Positions 45,426-55,253 of a stretch of DNA of 64,000 nucleotides are shown here, piece by piece. This DNA is from Clostridium hydrogeniformans DSM 21757 (lineage in GTDB: Bacteria > Bacillota > Clostridia > Clostridiales > Clostridiaceae). The notes under the pieces were generated by a model, which worked only from the letters and a program-made list of their open reading frames with translations, was not told the origin of the DNA and searched no databases. How positions within the stretch are numbered: the first letter of the stretch is position 1; each line of letters starts with the position of its first letter. The stretch spans positions 62,001-126,000 of the forward strand of contig NZ_JMLJ01000006.1 in the NCBI RefSeq assembly GCF_000686705.1. The letters are read 5' to 3'. Position numbers and translations under genes: made by a program.

Positions 45426-47084
45426 TTATTTATCTATTTGAACTTGATCAAAATAAACTTGACCTAAAGGTGATACTCTAAAGCCCTTAACTTGTGGCTT
45501 AACACCCTTAACTTTAGTGTAGAAGTATAATGGTATAACAGGCATTTCCTTCATTAGAATATCCTCAGCTTTTCTAAATAATTCTGCTCTTTTAGCTGGA
45601 TCAGACTCTTTCTTAGTCGCATCTATTAATTTGTCATATTCAGCATTGCTAAATCCTGCATCGTTGCTACCACCATTAGTTATCCACATATCTAGGAAAC
45701 TCATAGGGTCAGTATAGTCAGCTGACCAACCATGTCTTCCAATTTGATATGCTCCAGTATTTCTTGAAGTTTGGAATACCTTCCACTCTTGTTGTTGAAG
45801 TTCAACCTTAACTCCCATTTTGCTCCATGTATCTTGAATATATTGAGCTATCTTTTTATGTCCCTCTCCTTCTGAGTTAAATAAGAAAGTTAATGTTGGA
45901 AGTCCTTGTCCATCTGGGAATCCAGCTTCTTTTAATAAAGCCTTGGCCTTTTCTAAATCTCCCTTAACATTATAGTATTCTTTATCTGCAAAATCTTTGC
46001 CAGTTACAACTTCCATTCCTTTTGGAACGAAGCTATATGCTGGAATTTGTCCTGCCTTAGTTATATTTTTTACTATTGCTTCTCTATCTATAGCTAATGA
46101 TAAAGCTTGACGAACTTTTTCATTACCTAATACTGCTTGAACCTTTGGATCTAACTTGTTAAAGTTTTTACCAACGTTTAATGCTATAAAATAAGTTCCT
46201 AAGTTAGCAAAATCTTGTCTAAGTCCTGCTGACTTTGCATCTTGAAGCATATCTATTGGAATACTTTCTGTCATATCAAAGTTTCCAGCCTTTAATTCAT
46301 TATAAGCTGTCATTTCATCAGTAACTAGTCTTATGTCTAGTGTATCAAGTTTTACATCATTCTTATTCCAGTAGTTATCATTTTTTACAAATACCATTTT
46401 TTCTTGTTGTGACCATTTATCTAACTTGAATGGTCCATTAGATATATAAGTTTCAGCTGATCTTGCCCATGCTTCTCCCTTGGATTCTACCATATCTTTT
46501 CTAACTGGCATATAAGTTGGGAAAGCCATAAGTTCTAAGAAATATGGAGTAGCTGAGTTTAATGTTACTTGTAAAGTTTTCTCATCTATTGCCTTAACTC
46601 CAACCTCTTCTGCTTTTCCATTCTTAACGTTATATTCTTCTCCACCCTTTAGGTAGTATAATTGGTATGCATAAGCAGCTCCTGTTTTAGGGTCTAATGC
46701 TCTTTTCCAAGCATATTCAAAATCCCCTGCTACAACCTTCTTTCCATCTGACCACTTAGCATCATCTCTTAAATTAAAAGTGTACACTAATTTATCATCA
46801 GAAATCTTCCAATCCTTTGCAACCCCTGGTATTGCCTTATCATTTTTATCTAATCTACAAAGTCCTTCAAAGGCATTAGATATAATTATGGATCCATCCA
46901 CAGCCTCATTTAAAGCTGGGTCTACAGTCTTTGGATCTGCCCCTATATTATAGACTAAAGTTTGCTTAACTTTTTCTTTATCTTTTGTACTATCTGTTTT
47001 ACTACCACATGCTGCAACTACTGTCATACTTACTGCCATAGCTAAAATAGCTGCAAATATCTTTTTTATTTTGCTGGATTTCAT
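45426..47084 (-). CDS. oppA: Oligopeptide ABC transporter substrate-binding lipoprotein
   Basis: A 552-residue extracellular peptide receptor. The lipoprotein signal peptide ends at TVVAAC (Cys26), followed by a lysine/aspartate linker and the SBP_bac_5 fold: NIGADPKTVDPALNEAVDG, NAFEGLCRLDKN, the family signature KWSDGKKVVAGDFEYAWKRALDP and YWNKNDVKLDTLDIRLV. It is the last gene of oppBCDFA, 54 bases after oppF; a short TTTGCC/GGCAAA hairpin (47119-47133) in the gap may process the mRNA so that oppA is made in excess. Confidence 0.95.
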   Translation of the reverse strand: MKSSKIKKIFAAILAMAVSMTVVAACGSKTDSTKDKEKVKQTLVYNIGADPKTVDPALNEAVDGSIIISNAFEGLCRLDKNDKAIPGVAKDWKISDDKLVYTFNLRDDAKWSDGKKVVAGDFEYAWKRALDPKTGAAYAYQLYYLKGGEEYNVKNGKAEEVGVKAIDEKTLQVTLNSATPYFLELMAFPTYMPVRKDMVESKGEAWARSAETYISNGPFKLDKWSQQEKMVFVKNDNYWNKNDVKLDTLDIRLVTDEMTAYNELKAGNFDMTESIPIDMLQDAKSAGLRQDFANLGTYFIALNVGKNFNKLDPKVQAVLGNEKVRQALSLAIDREAIVKNITKAGQIPAYSFVPKGMEVVTGKDFADKEYYNVKGDLEKAKALLKEAGFPDGQGLPTLTFLFNSEGEGHKKIAQYIQDTWSKMGVKVELQQQEWKVFQTSRNTGAYQIGRHGWSADYTDPMSFLDMWITNGGSNDAGFSNAEYDKLIDATKKESDPAKRAELFRKAEDILMKEMPVIPLYFYTKVKGVKPQVKGFRVSPLGQVYFDQVQIDK

Positions 47085-47138
47085 TAAGTTGTCCCCCTTT
47101 ATAATATCTATTATATTATTTGCCTATGGCAAAAATAT

Positions 47139-48116
47139 TTATTTAAATAAATGGCATGCTACAAAATGACCTGGTTCTACTTCCTTAAGTTCTGGATCTA
47201 TTTCAGAACATACTGGTTTTGCAAATCTACATCTTCCTTTAAATCTACACCCTGGAGGTGGATCTATTGGTGAAGGTATATCTCCTTCTAAAACGATTCT
47301 TTTAGTGAGCTTTGATTCATCTGGATCTGGTATAGGAACTGAAGATAAAAGCGCTTGAGTATAAGGGTGTTTAGGATTTAAATAAACATCATCACTTGGC
47401 CCCTTTTCAACTAACCTTCCAAGATACATTACTCCAATCTGATCTGATATATGCTTAACCATTGATAAATCATGGGCAATAAATAAATAAGTTAGTCCAA
47501 ATTCATCTTGTAATTCTTCTAACATATTAATAATTTGAGCTTGAATTGATACATCAAGAGCTGATATTGGTTCATCACATACAATAAAATCTGGTTCAAC
47601 AGCCAATGCTCTTGCAATACCTATTCTTTGTCTTTGTCCACCTGAAAACTCATGGGCATATCTATTAATATGGTCTCCATTTAGTCCAACCTTATTTAAA
47701 AGATATCTTATTCTCTCTGTTCTTTCATTTCCTTTCATGATTCCATGAATATCAATGGCCTCTCCTATTATATCTCCTACTGTCATTCTTGGATTTAGCG
47801 AAGCATATGGGTCTTGAAAAATCATCTGCATTCTTTTTCTTAAAGGTAGCATGGATTTTTGAGATTTTTTTGTTATATCTTCACCATCAAAGATTATCTG
47901 TCCACTTGTAGGCTCATAGAGCTTTAATATGGTTCTACCAGTTGTAGTTTTACCACATCCTGATTCCCCAACTAGTCCTAAGGTTTCCCCTTTATTTATT
48001 TTAAAAGATACTCTATCAACAGCTTTTACGTAACTTTTCTTTGAAAATATGCCCTTAGCTACTGAAAAGTACATACATAAATCTTTTACTTCTAATAAGG
48101 TGCTCTTATTCTCCAT
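47139..48116 (-). CDS. oppF: Oligopeptide ABC transporter ATP-binding protein OppF
   Basis: 325 residues. An ATPase with Walker A GESGCGKTT, Q-loop FQDPYASLNPRM, signature FSGGQRQRIGIARAL, Walker B FIVCDEPISALD and H-loop AHDLS. The C-terminal oligopeptide/dipeptide extension has the cysteine cluster CRFKGRCRFAKPVC that binds an iron-sulfur cluster in characterised relatives. The start overlaps the end of oppD by 11 bases, and AAGGAGGGG precedes it. Confidence 0.95.
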   Translation of the reverse strand: MENKSTLLEVKDLCMYFSVAKGIFSKKSYVKAVDRVSFKINKGETLGLVGESGCGKTTTGRTILKLYEPTSGQIIFDGEDITKKSQKSMLPLRKRMQMIFQDPYASLNPRMTVGDIIGEAIDIHGIMKGNERTERIRYLLNKVGLNGDHINRYAHEFSGGQRQRIGIARALAVEPDFIVCDEPISALDVSIQAQIINMLEELQDEFGLTYLFIAHDLSMVKHISDQIGVMYLGRLVEKGPSDDVYLNPKHPYTQALLSSVPIPDPDESKLTKRIVLEGDIPSPIDPPPGCRFKGRCRFAKPVCSEIDPELKEVEPGHFVACHLFK

Positions 48117-49122
48117 CTCTTCCCCTCCTTATTGGTGAATCAACCTGTGGTGCATCAGGATGACATAACCAACATGCACACCTATGTCCTTCTGAAAGTT
48201 CAAAAAGAGGTGGTTGTTTTTCTAAACAAACCTTCATTGAGTATTTACATCTAGATGTAAATGGACATCCTACAGGTGGTTTTAATAAATCTGGTGGTTG
48301 TCCATCAATAGGTTGAAGCTTTTCTTTATTTTTTTTCTTAGGATTTGGAACACTATTTAACAATCCCCAAGTATAAGGATGTCTTCCCTTATAAAAGATA
48401 TCTCTAGTAGTTCCAGTTTCAACAATGATTCCACCATACATAACATTTATGCGGCTACAAATATCTGCAACCACACCTAAGTCATGGGTTATAAGTATAA
48501 TAGATGTGTTAAGCTTATCCTTTAAATTCTTCATTAAATCTAAGATTTGAGCTTGTATAGTAACATCTAATGCAGTGGTAGGCTCATCAGCAATTATAAG
48601 CTTTGGCTCACAAATTAAGCTCATAGCTATCATTACTCTTTGTCTCATTCCACCTGAGAATTCATGAGGATATTGCTTTATTCTCTTTCTAGGACTTGGT
48701 ATTCCAACAAGTTCAAGAATTTTTATAGCCTCTTCTAAGGCTTCTTTCTTGCCTATTTTTCTATGCTTCATAAGTGGTTCAATAAGCTGATCCCCTACAG
48801 TAAATACAGGGTTCAATGAAGTCATAGGATCCTGAAATATCATTCCTATATCATTTCCTCTTACTGATTCCATCTGTCTTTCAGAATAATTTGATATCAT
48901 ATTTCCATCAAAATTAATCTCACCATCAATTAATTTTCCATTATCAGATAACAATCTCATAATAGACATCATAGTAACTGACTTTCCACAACCTGATTCT
49001 CCAACAATGCCTAAGGCTTCTCCTTTATCTAAATGGAAGGATACCCCTCTTACAGCCTGTACATCTCCAGCATAGGTTGAGAAAGATGTTTTTAAATTTT
49101 TCACTTCTAATAATCTACTCAT
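48106..49122 (-). CDS. oppD: Oligopeptide ABC transporter ATP-binding protein OppD
   Basis: 338 residues. Walker A GESGCGKSV, Q-loop FQDPMTSLNPVF, signature FSGGMRQRVMIAMSL, Walker B LIIADEPTTALD and H-loop THDLG. The C-terminal extension has CPFTSRCKYSMKVC, the oligopeptide-transporter cysteine motif. It pairs with OppF as the asymmetric ATPase dimer of the importer. AGGAGG precedes the ATG, 11 bases after oppC. Confidence 0.95.
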   Translation of the reverse strand: MSRLLEVKNLKTSFSTYAGDVQAVRGVSFHLDKGEALGIVGESGCGKSVTMMSIMRLLSDNGKLIDGEINFDGNMISNYSERQMESVRGNDIGMIFQDPMTSLNPVFTVGDQLIEPLMKHRKIGKKEALEEAIKILELVGIPSPRKRIKQYPHEFSGGMRQRVMIAMSLICEPKLIIADEPTTALDVTIQAQILDLMKNLKDKLNTSIILITHDLGVVADICSRINVMYGGIIVETGTTRDIFYKGRHPYTWGLLNSVPNPKKKNKEKLQPIDGQPPDLLKPPVGCPFTSRCKYSMKVCLEKQPPLFELSEGHRCACWLCHPDAPQVDSPIRRGRDGE

Positions 49123-49133
49123 ACTATCTCCTC

Positions 49134-50078
49134 CTATCTCTTATGCTTAGGATCTAAAGCTTCTGTCAAACCATCTCCAAGAAGATTGAATGAAAGAATT
49201 ATTATACAAATTGCTAGAGCTGGAAATACTAATTGGTATGCATTAACATATAAAGCCGGCATAGCTTCATTTGCTAAAGTTCCTAATGACGCTAGTGGTG
49301 GATTAATTCCAAGACCTATAAAACTTAAGAATGCCTCTGTAAATATTGCACTTGGAACCAAAAGAGTCATTGTTACTAAAATAGATCCAATACAGTTAGG
49401 TATTAAATGCTTAAATAATATTCTATTTTTAGATGCTCCAAGAGTTCTAGCAGCTAATACAAATTCTTGTTGCTTAAGCTGAAGTATGTCTCCTCTTACT
49501 ATTCTTGCCATACTAACCCAATAAGAAATAGAAAGTGCTAAAACAATTGTTCCAATTCCAGTATTTCCTTCCTCAGGTTTTAAAAAGGCTGCCATAATTA
49601 GTATTACATATATCAATGTAGGAACAGAATATAATACATCAACTATTCTCATCATTATGTTGTCAATTCTTCCTCCAAAGAATCCTGCAACCCCACCATA
49701 AATAACTCCGATTACTAGGTTGATTATTGTTGCTGCAAAGGCTATAATAAGGGAATACCTTGCCCCATATGCAACTCTTACAAATAAATCTCTTCCTAAA
49801 GCATCTGTCCCAAACCAATGAGTTAAATTAGGTTTTAAATCTTGATTTACTAAGTCTGTCTCTGAATAATTAAAAGGTGAAATCATTGGTGTTACTATTG
49901 CAAAAATTATATATAAAATAATTACTATTAAAGATACTAAAGCCACCTTATTTCCCTTTAATCTTCTCCACGCATCTGCCCAATATCCAATACTAGGTCT
50001 TACTATTTGCTCTGATTTCTTTTCATCTTCTTTTAAAGGAGTAAAAAGAGATTTCTCTATTCTTAAATTTTCTTCCAT
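49134..50078 (-). CDS. oppC: Oligopeptide ABC transporter permease OppC
   Basis: 314 residues with a cytoplasmic N-terminal tail (about 45 residues), one anchoring helix, a large outer loop (TPMISPFNYSETDL..LTHWFGTDALGRDLFVRVAYGARYSL, the OppC signature) and a five-helix core with the EAA-like loop EFVLAARTLGASKNRILFKHLIPN. It forms the channel with OppB. GGGGGAGAGG precedes the ATG, 12 bases after oppB. Confidence 0.95.
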   Translation of the reverse strand: MEENLRIEKSLFTPLKEDEKKSEQIVRPSIGYWADAWRRLKGNKVALVSLIVIILYIIFAIVTPMISPFNYSETDLVNQDLKPNLTHWFGTDALGRDLFVRVAYGARYSLIIAFAATIINLVIGVIYGGVAGFFGGRIDNIMMRIVDVLYSVPTLIYVILIMAAFLKPEEGNTGIGTIVLALSISYWVSMARIVRGDILQLKQQEFVLAARTLGASKNRILFKHLIPNCIGSILVTMTLLVPSAIFTEAFLSFIGLGINPPLASLGTLANEAMPALYVNAYQLVFPALAICIIILSFNLLGDGLTEALDPKHKR

Positions 50079-50090
50079 TTCCTCTCCCCC

Positions 50091-51008
50091 TTAATTCTCA
50101 AGCTTTATTCTTGGATCAATAAATACATATAATATATCTACAACTAAGTTACATACAACTATTAAAGTACTATAGAAAATTACAACTCCTAGAAGCATGG
50201 TATAATCTCTACCTAATACAGTTTGTACAAATTGATTTCCAAGTCCAGGTACTGCAAATATTTTTTCTACTACAAAGGATCCTGTAAGTATACCTGCAAC
50301 TAATGGCCCTAGATAAGTTACTATTGGTATAAGTGAATTTCTTAAAGCGTGCTTAAATATAACGGTTCTTGAACTTAATCCTTTTGCTCTTGCAGTTCTA
50401 ATATAATCTGATTTTAAAACATCTACTAATTTGCTTCTTGTAAGTCTTGTTATAAATGCTAATGATGATAAACATAGTGCAAATACAGGCATTATATAAT
50501 TTTTCCAACTGCTAAGCCCAGATGCTGGTAATAACTTAAGCTTTACTGTGAATGCATACATAAGTAGTGCAGAAACAACAAAGCTTGGAATTGTTATTCC
50601 TAGAGTTGCTATTATCATACAAACCCTATCTGGCCACTTTCCAGCATTAAGAGCTGAAATTATTCCAAGAAGTACTCCACATACTAGTGACACAGCTACT
50701 GCAACTATACCTACCTTTGCTGAATTCGGGAATGAAGTTGTTATAGTTTCAGATACTTTTTTCCCTCTAAATACCATAGACTCTCCAAAATCACCTTTTA
50801 CTAAATTTTTCATATACATGGAATACTGAGTTCCCATAGGTTTGTCCAACCCATATTTTTCATTTAAGTTAGCCTTAATCTCTGGCGTCATTTTGTCTGA
50901 ATCAAAAGGACCTCCTGGCATAAGACGGACTAAGAAAAATACAGCTGTAATTACTACCCATATAGTTAAAATACAACTTAAAATTCTCTTCACTATATAC
51001 TTTGCCAT
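50091..51008 (-). CDS. oppB: Oligopeptide ABC transporter permease OppB
   Basis: 305 residues with six helices. The N-terminal KYIVKRILSCILTIWVVITAVFFLVRLMPGGPF is the BPD_transp_1 N-domain typical of OppB/DppB, and the EAA loop reads DYIRTARAKGLSSRTVIFKHALRN. It is the first gene of the opp operon, with a canonical sigma-A promoter about 60 bases upstream. The operon imports oligopeptides as nutrients and, in spore formers, can carry signalling peptides. Confidence 0.95.
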   Translation of the reverse strand: MAKYIVKRILSCILTIWVVITAVFFLVRLMPGGPFDSDKMTPEIKANLNEKYGLDKPMGTQYSMYMKNLVKGDFGESMVFRGKKVSETITTSFPNSAKVGIVAVAVSLVCGVLLGIISALNAGKWPDRVCMIIATLGITIPSFVVSALLMYAFTVKLKLLPASGLSSWKNYIMPVFALCLSSLAFITRLTRSKLVDVLKSDYIRTARAKGLSSRTVIFKHALRNSLIPIVTYLGPLVAGILTGSFVVEKIFAVPGLGNQFVQTVLGRDYTMLLGVVIFYSTLIVVCNLVVDILYVFIDPRIKLEN

Positions 51009-51608
51009 ACACTAATAACCCCCATTCAATTTTCTGAATTGTTTCTTGTTTTATATTTATTAATAATTATATACCTATTGTAGTTCTTGTCAATATATTT
51101 TATTATAATTCCACTTACTTTATTGATATACTATTAATTTTTTTAGTATTTTTTAATATATTATCAATATATTTTAATTCTTGCAACACTTTTTTTTTAT
51201 CTTTATTAATAATTTATTATATATATCTTTCATTTTTAAGTTTTTAATTAATATGTTTTTATAATATTTTCAATCTAACTTTAATTTTCACTAATCATCA
51301 CTATTCATTGGAATAATTTGTATAAAACTACAAATTACAACTTAAAATTAAGTTTTTATATTTTTATAAATACCATAGTTTTTCGATTTTATTGTCATTA
51401 TATGTATATTAATAAAATTAAATCTTTATTCATTACAAATAACTCTAGTATCTATTTATAATAAATATTTAATCAATTAAAATCCCTCTATCTATGTTCA
51501 TATAACCTAAATTCCAAATATTGAAAATCATTATTTTATTGGTTATACTGTTATTTAATATTTATCTGATTAAAATACTTAAGATATCTATATTAAGGGG
51601 GAAAGAAT
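51009..51608. other. Gene-free divergent region between oppB and the GNAT gene
   Basis: A 600-base AT-rich gap. Apart from the opp promoter (51066-51093) nothing was found: no T-box, riboswitch, CodY-like site of confidence, or coding remnant. Confidence 0.4.
51066..51093 (-). promoter_or_regulatory. Sigma-A promoter of the opp operon
   Basis: TTGACA (51093-51088) and TATAAT (51071-51066) on the minus strand, spacer 16 bases, about 60 bases before the oppB start. Confidence 0.8.
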
Positions 51609-52148
51609 ATGGAAACTTTGACTACAGACAGGTTAATATTAAGGAAATGGAGTGAAACTGATAGTAAGGATTTATATGAATATGCTAAAAGTGAGGTAGT
51701 AGGTCCTAACGCTGGTTGGCCACCACATAAAAATGAAGATGAAAGTAAGGCTATAATTAAAACGTTCATAAAAACCAATAATATCTATGCCATTGTTTTA
51801 AAATCTGAAAATAAGGTTATCGGTAGTATAGGCCTTCATAACAGAAAACCTGATGATAAGCTTGCTCACTTGAACCAACTAGAAATAGGATATGTTCTTA
51901 ATCCTAAGTATTGGGGAAAGGGACTTGTTCCTGAAGCTGTAAACTTTTTAATTAAATATGGCTTTACTAAATTGAACTTAGATTTAATTTGGTGTGCCCA
52001 TTATGATTTTAACTATAATTCAAAAAGAGTTAATGAAAAATGTGGATTCAAATATAAGTTTAGAAAAGATGAAAAGCTAAGTCTTTTAGGTAATAAGGAA
52101 GTTACCACCTTATATTATTGTATTTTAAGGTCTGATTATTTAACTTAG
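51609..52148 (+). CDS. GNAT N-acetyltransferase (RimJ/RimL type)
   Basis: 179 residues. TLTTDRLILRKWSETD is the standard opening of RimJ/RimL-like proteins, followed by NKVIGSIGLHNR, QLEIGYVLNPKYWGKGLVPEAVN (acetyl-CoA loop YWGKGL) and NYNSKRVNEKCGF. The family acetylates ribosomal protein N-termini or small amines. AAGGGGGAAAG precedes the ATG. It is flanked by long gene-free gaps and appears monocistronic. Confidence 0.86.
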   Translation: METLTTDRLILRKWSETDSKDLYEYAKSEVVGPNAGWPPHKNEDESKAIIKTFIKTNNIYAIVLKSENKVIGSIGLHNRKPDDKLAHLNQLEIGYVLNPKYWGKGLVPEAVNFLIKYGFTKLNLDLIWCAHYDFNYNSKRVNEKCGFKYKFRKDEKLSLLGNKEVTTLYYCILRSDYLT

Positions 52149-52150
52149 AC

Positions 52151-52381
52151 CTTAAACCTATGGGGTTTTAAGTTTTAAACTTAATTCATACATCTATTTA
52201 AAGAAGATAAATCAAGAATATTTCTAAGGAATAGGGACATTAGATAGTTTTGTGTAAAAACCCTATGATACAGTTCTTTAACCTTTAAAGTTAATTTATA
52301 TATCTATTTAACTCATTATAAATCAAATATATTTCCAATGAATAAGTTAAATTTTTATGTTAAAGCGCCCTATATAGTACT
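52151..52381 (+). repeat. MITE-like AT-rich repeat, copy B (tandem pair)
   Basis: A first unit (about 52151-52272) opens TAAACCTATGGGGTTTTAAG, continues ACTTAATTCATACATCTAT and AGATAAATCAAGAATATTT, and closes TGTAAAAACCCTATGATA. A second, more diverged unit (about 52272-52381) has GTTAATTTATATATCTAT, AAATCAAATATATTTCCAATGAATAAGTTAA and GCCCTATATAG. The rest of the 549-base gap (52382-52640) is AT-rich with possible decayed pieces only. Confidence 0.6.
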
Positions 52382-52657
52382 CCTAGTTTAAAACTTCTCT
52401 TATTCTTAATTTTCTAATCTATTATTCTAATAAAAATTTTCTATAAGTTAAGTAGGAAATCTAAGATTAATACTTTATATAATCTTATTAAAAACTAACA
52501 GGTTTACTCTTAGTACTACCTCCTACAGGCAGTAACATAAATACTCTAGCTAAATACAAGATAAAATCAATAGAAAAGTAAGGATATAATTTTGATGTTC
52601 ATAAAAATCATTGATGTATAATAATTTTAAAGTATAAAATTATTTAATACTTATAAA

Positions 52658-52693
52658 AAACCACTTTCAAGATATTTTCTTGAAAGTGGTTTC
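52658..52693 (-). terminator. Terminator of htpG
   Basis: AAACCACTTTCAAG pairs with CTTGAAAGTGGTTT (14 bp), immediately past the htpG stop codon. On the minus strand the second arm is followed by TTTTATAAG. Confidence 0.9.
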
Positions 52694-52696
52694 TTA

Positions 52697-54574
52697 TTAT
52701 AGCATTATCTTACAAATATTATTTGTAAATTCTACTGGATCATTTATTGATAATCCTTCTATAAGCAATGCTTGATTATATAGTAAATCAGTGTATAAGC
52801 TTAATTTCTCTTTGTCTTTTTCATATGCTTCTTTTAATGCCTTAAACACCTCATTATTTACGTTTATTTCTAATACTTTATCAGCCTTTATATTTTCATT
52901 ATTAGGCATAGAGTTTAGTATTTTTTCCATTTCAATAGTAAGCTCACCCTCATTTGATAAGCATACTGCATGGTTCTTTAATCTTTTTGATGCTCTAACA
53001 TCCTTAACTTTATCCTTTAGTACATCCTTCATATATCCAAAAAGCTCTTTATTATCATCTTCTAAAGTAGAATCTTTTTCATTTTCTTCTGGTTCTATAC
53101 CTAAATCTCCACTTGATACAGATTTAAATTCTTTTTCCTTATAAGACATTAACATTCTTATTGCGAATTCATCTACCTCATCTGTAAAGTATAATATTTC
53201 ATACCCCTTATCTAATAAGAGTTCTGTCTGTGGCATTTTTTCAATTCTTTCATTAGATTCTCCAGAAGCATAATAAATATATTTTTGATCCTCTGCCATT
53301 CTAGAAACATATTCAGCTAAAGTAACCATCTTTTTCTCTTTTGATGAGTAGAACATTAATAAATCTTGAAGTACGTCCTTATTAGCTCCAAAGTCGCTGT
53401 AAACGCCATATTTTAATTGTCTTCCAAAGGATTCATAGAATTTTTCATATTTTTCTCTCTCATTTTTTAATATGTTTTCAAGTTCATTTTTTATCTTAGT
53501 TTTTATATTCTTAGCTATTAACTTTAATTGCCTATCATGCTGAAGAATCTCTCTAGATATGTTAAGAGATAAGTCCTCAGAATCTACTATACCTTTTACA
53601 AACCCAAAATAATCTGGTAATAAGTCACTACACTTATTCATAATTAAAACTCCATTTGAATAAAGTTCTAATCCCTTTTCATATTCCTTAGTATAGAAAT
53701 CATATGGAGTTTTCTCTGGAATAAATAAAATTGAGTTATAGCTAACTGCTCCATCAACACTAATGTGAATATGTTTTATAGGTTTATCAAATCCATAGTG
53801 CTTTTCAGAATAAAAATTCTCATAATCCTCTTCCTTAAGTTCATTTTTATTCTTTCTCCATAGAGGAACCATACTGTTTATAACCTGCTCCTCCACATAT
53901 TCTTCAAATTCATTTTCACTATCTTTTTTAAGTCTACTTTCAGTTATATCCATTTTTATTGGATATCTAATAAAATCAGAGTATTTCTTTATTATAGATT
54001 TTAACTTATATTCATCTATATATTCATCAAAGTTTTCATCTTCTGTATTTTCTTTTATCTTAAGTATAATTTCTGTACCAAAGGAATCTTTATCACATGG
54101 CTCAATTGTATAGCCTTCTACTCCTTTAGACTCCCACTTATAAGCTTCATTACTTCCAAAGGCCTTACTTATAACAGTAACTTTATCTGCTACTAAAAAT
54201 GCTGAATAAAAACCTACTCCAAATTGACCAATTATGTCATGACCTTCTTTTGATTCGTTTTCTTTCTTAAAGTTTAAGGAGCCACTTTTCGCTATAACTC
54301 CAAGATTATCATCAAGCTCTTCCCTTGTCATTCCAATACCAGTATCAGAAATTCTTATTGTTCTATTTTCTTTGTCAGAAAGAATTTTAATATAATAGTT
54401 TTCTTTTTCAAAGGTAATTGAATCATCTGTTAATGCCTTATAGTAAATTTTATCAATGGCATCACTAGCATTAGAAATAAGCTCTCTTAAGAAAATTTCC
54501 CTGTGAGTATAGATTGAGTTGATCATAAGATCTAAAAGTCTTTTGGATTCTGCTTTAAATTGTTTTGTTTCCAA
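52697..54574 (-). CDS. htpG: Molecular chaperone HtpG (Hsp90 family)
   Basis: 625 residues, the usual bacterial Hsp90 length. The N-terminal GHKL ATPase domain (about 1-215) has [23 protein letters not shown] and [15 protein letters not shown]. The middle domain has [18 protein letters not shown] with the catalytic-loop arginine, and a C-terminal dimerisation domain follows. It starts with TTG seven bases after GGGGAG. A sigma-A promoter with a perfect CIRCE operator lies about 370-430 bases upstream, so HrcA-controlled heat induction is expected through an unusually long leader. Confidence 0.96.
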   Translation of the reverse strand: METKQFKAESKRLLDLMINSIYTHREIFLRELISNASDAIDKIYYKALTDDSITFEKENYYIKILSDKENRTIRISDTGIGMTREELDDNLGVIAKSGSLNFKKENESKEGHDIIGQFGVGFYSAFLVADKVTVISKAFGSNEAYKWESKGVEGYTIEPCDKDSFGTEIILKIKENTEDENFDEYIDEYKLKSIIKKYSDFIRYPIKMDITESRLKKDSENEFEEYVEEQVINSMVPLWRKNKNELKEEDYENFYSEKHYGFDKPIKHIHISVDGAVSYNSILFIPEKTPYDFYTKEYEKGLELYSNGVLIMNKCSDLLPDYFGFVKGIVDSEDLSLNISREILQHDRQLKLIAKNIKTKIKNELENILKNEREKYEKFYESFGRQLKYGVYSDFGANKDVLQDLLMFYSSKEKKMVTLAEYVSRMAEDQKYIYYASGESNERIEKMPQTELLLDKGYEILYFTDEVDEFAIRMLMSYKEKEFKSVSSGDLGIEPEENEKDSTLEDDNKELFGYMKDVLKDKVKDVRASKRLKNHAVCLSNEGELTIEMEKILNSMPNNENIKADKVLEINVNNEVFKALKEAYEKDKEKLSLYTDLLYNQALLIEGLSINDPVEFTNNICKIML

Positions 54575-54702
54575 AATAAATCTCCCCTTTCACAATACAT
54601 CTTTTTTTAAGACCTTACCTTTTTAATCCCCTACGCACATTATGTATATAGAGGCAAAGTATAAAATCCCTAATCTGTTTAAGCTAAAATTATCTAAAGT
54701 AG

Positions 54703-54826
54703 AACTATAGGTTTTAAGTTTTAAACTTAATTTATACATCTATCCAAAGAAAGATAAATCAAGGATATTTTTAAGGTATAAGTTAAGTGTTTATGTAAAA
54801 AACCTATATAGGGTTTTAATATAAAT
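54703..54826 (+). repeat. MITE-like AT-rich repeat, copy C, inside the htpG leader
   Basis: The best-preserved copy. Its left end CTATAGGTTTTAAG and right end GTAAAAAACCTATATAG form imperfect terminal inverted repeats, with ACTTAATTTATACATCTAT and AGATAAATCAAGGATATTTTTAA inside. It lies between the CIRCE-regulated promoter (54941-55007) and the htpG start (54574), hence within the predicted 5' untranslated RNA. Confidence 0.65.
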
Positions 54827-54940
54827 CTTTCACCTCTTCATTAATATATCTTTGATTTATAGTGGTTTAGAGAGAGATATAAATTTAATTTATATACCTA
54901 TATTCCTAAATTAGGTTTTACTTTATGAAAAAATCAGATG

Positions 54941-54967
54941 TTAGCACTCTCACTCATTGAGTGCTAA
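54941..54967. promoter_or_regulatory. CIRCE operator (HrcA binding site)
   Basis: TTAGCACTC-N9-GAGTGCTAA matches the CIRCE consensus exactly. It sits immediately downstream of the minus-strand promoter at 54979-55007, around the expected transcription start, pointing toward htpG. Confidence 0.97.
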
Positions 54968-54978
54968 TCCCTAATTTT

Positions 54979-55007
54979 TATATAACATAATTAAATTATT
55001 ATGTCAA
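54979..55007 (-). promoter_or_regulatory. Sigma-A promoter of htpG
   Basis: TTGACA (55007-55002) and TATATA (54984-54979) on the minus strand with a 17-base spacer. The CIRCE element begins about 12 bases downstream of the -10 box, the usual geometry for HrcA repression. Confidence 0.85.
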
Positions 55008-55194
55008 TATATCCTATAAACAGTAGAACTATATTAAATAGTTCTACCTCTTCTATTCCCTTTAATGTAATCTTATACCTTTATATCTATACTTTGTTTA
55101 CTCTTCTACAAAATTACTATAATTTAATATAAAATTCTACATTTTAACACTCCTTACATTTATTAAATCTCGACTTATTTTTATATTTTTAATC

Positions 55195-55222
55195 ACAAAT
55201 CTATTCTAATTAACATAGAATA
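55195..55222 (+). promoter_or_regulatory. Sigma-K-like sporulation promoter of the Tyr-rich protein gene
   Basis: The -10 box CATAGAATA (55214-55222) fits CATA-N3-TA, with the -35 dinucleotide AC at 55195-55196, 17 bases upstream. It lies 31 bases before the ATG. The -35 element is short, so the match is only moderately specific. Confidence 0.5.
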
Positions 55223-55253
55223 TACTATCTTCACTTATTTAGGAGGTACAGTT

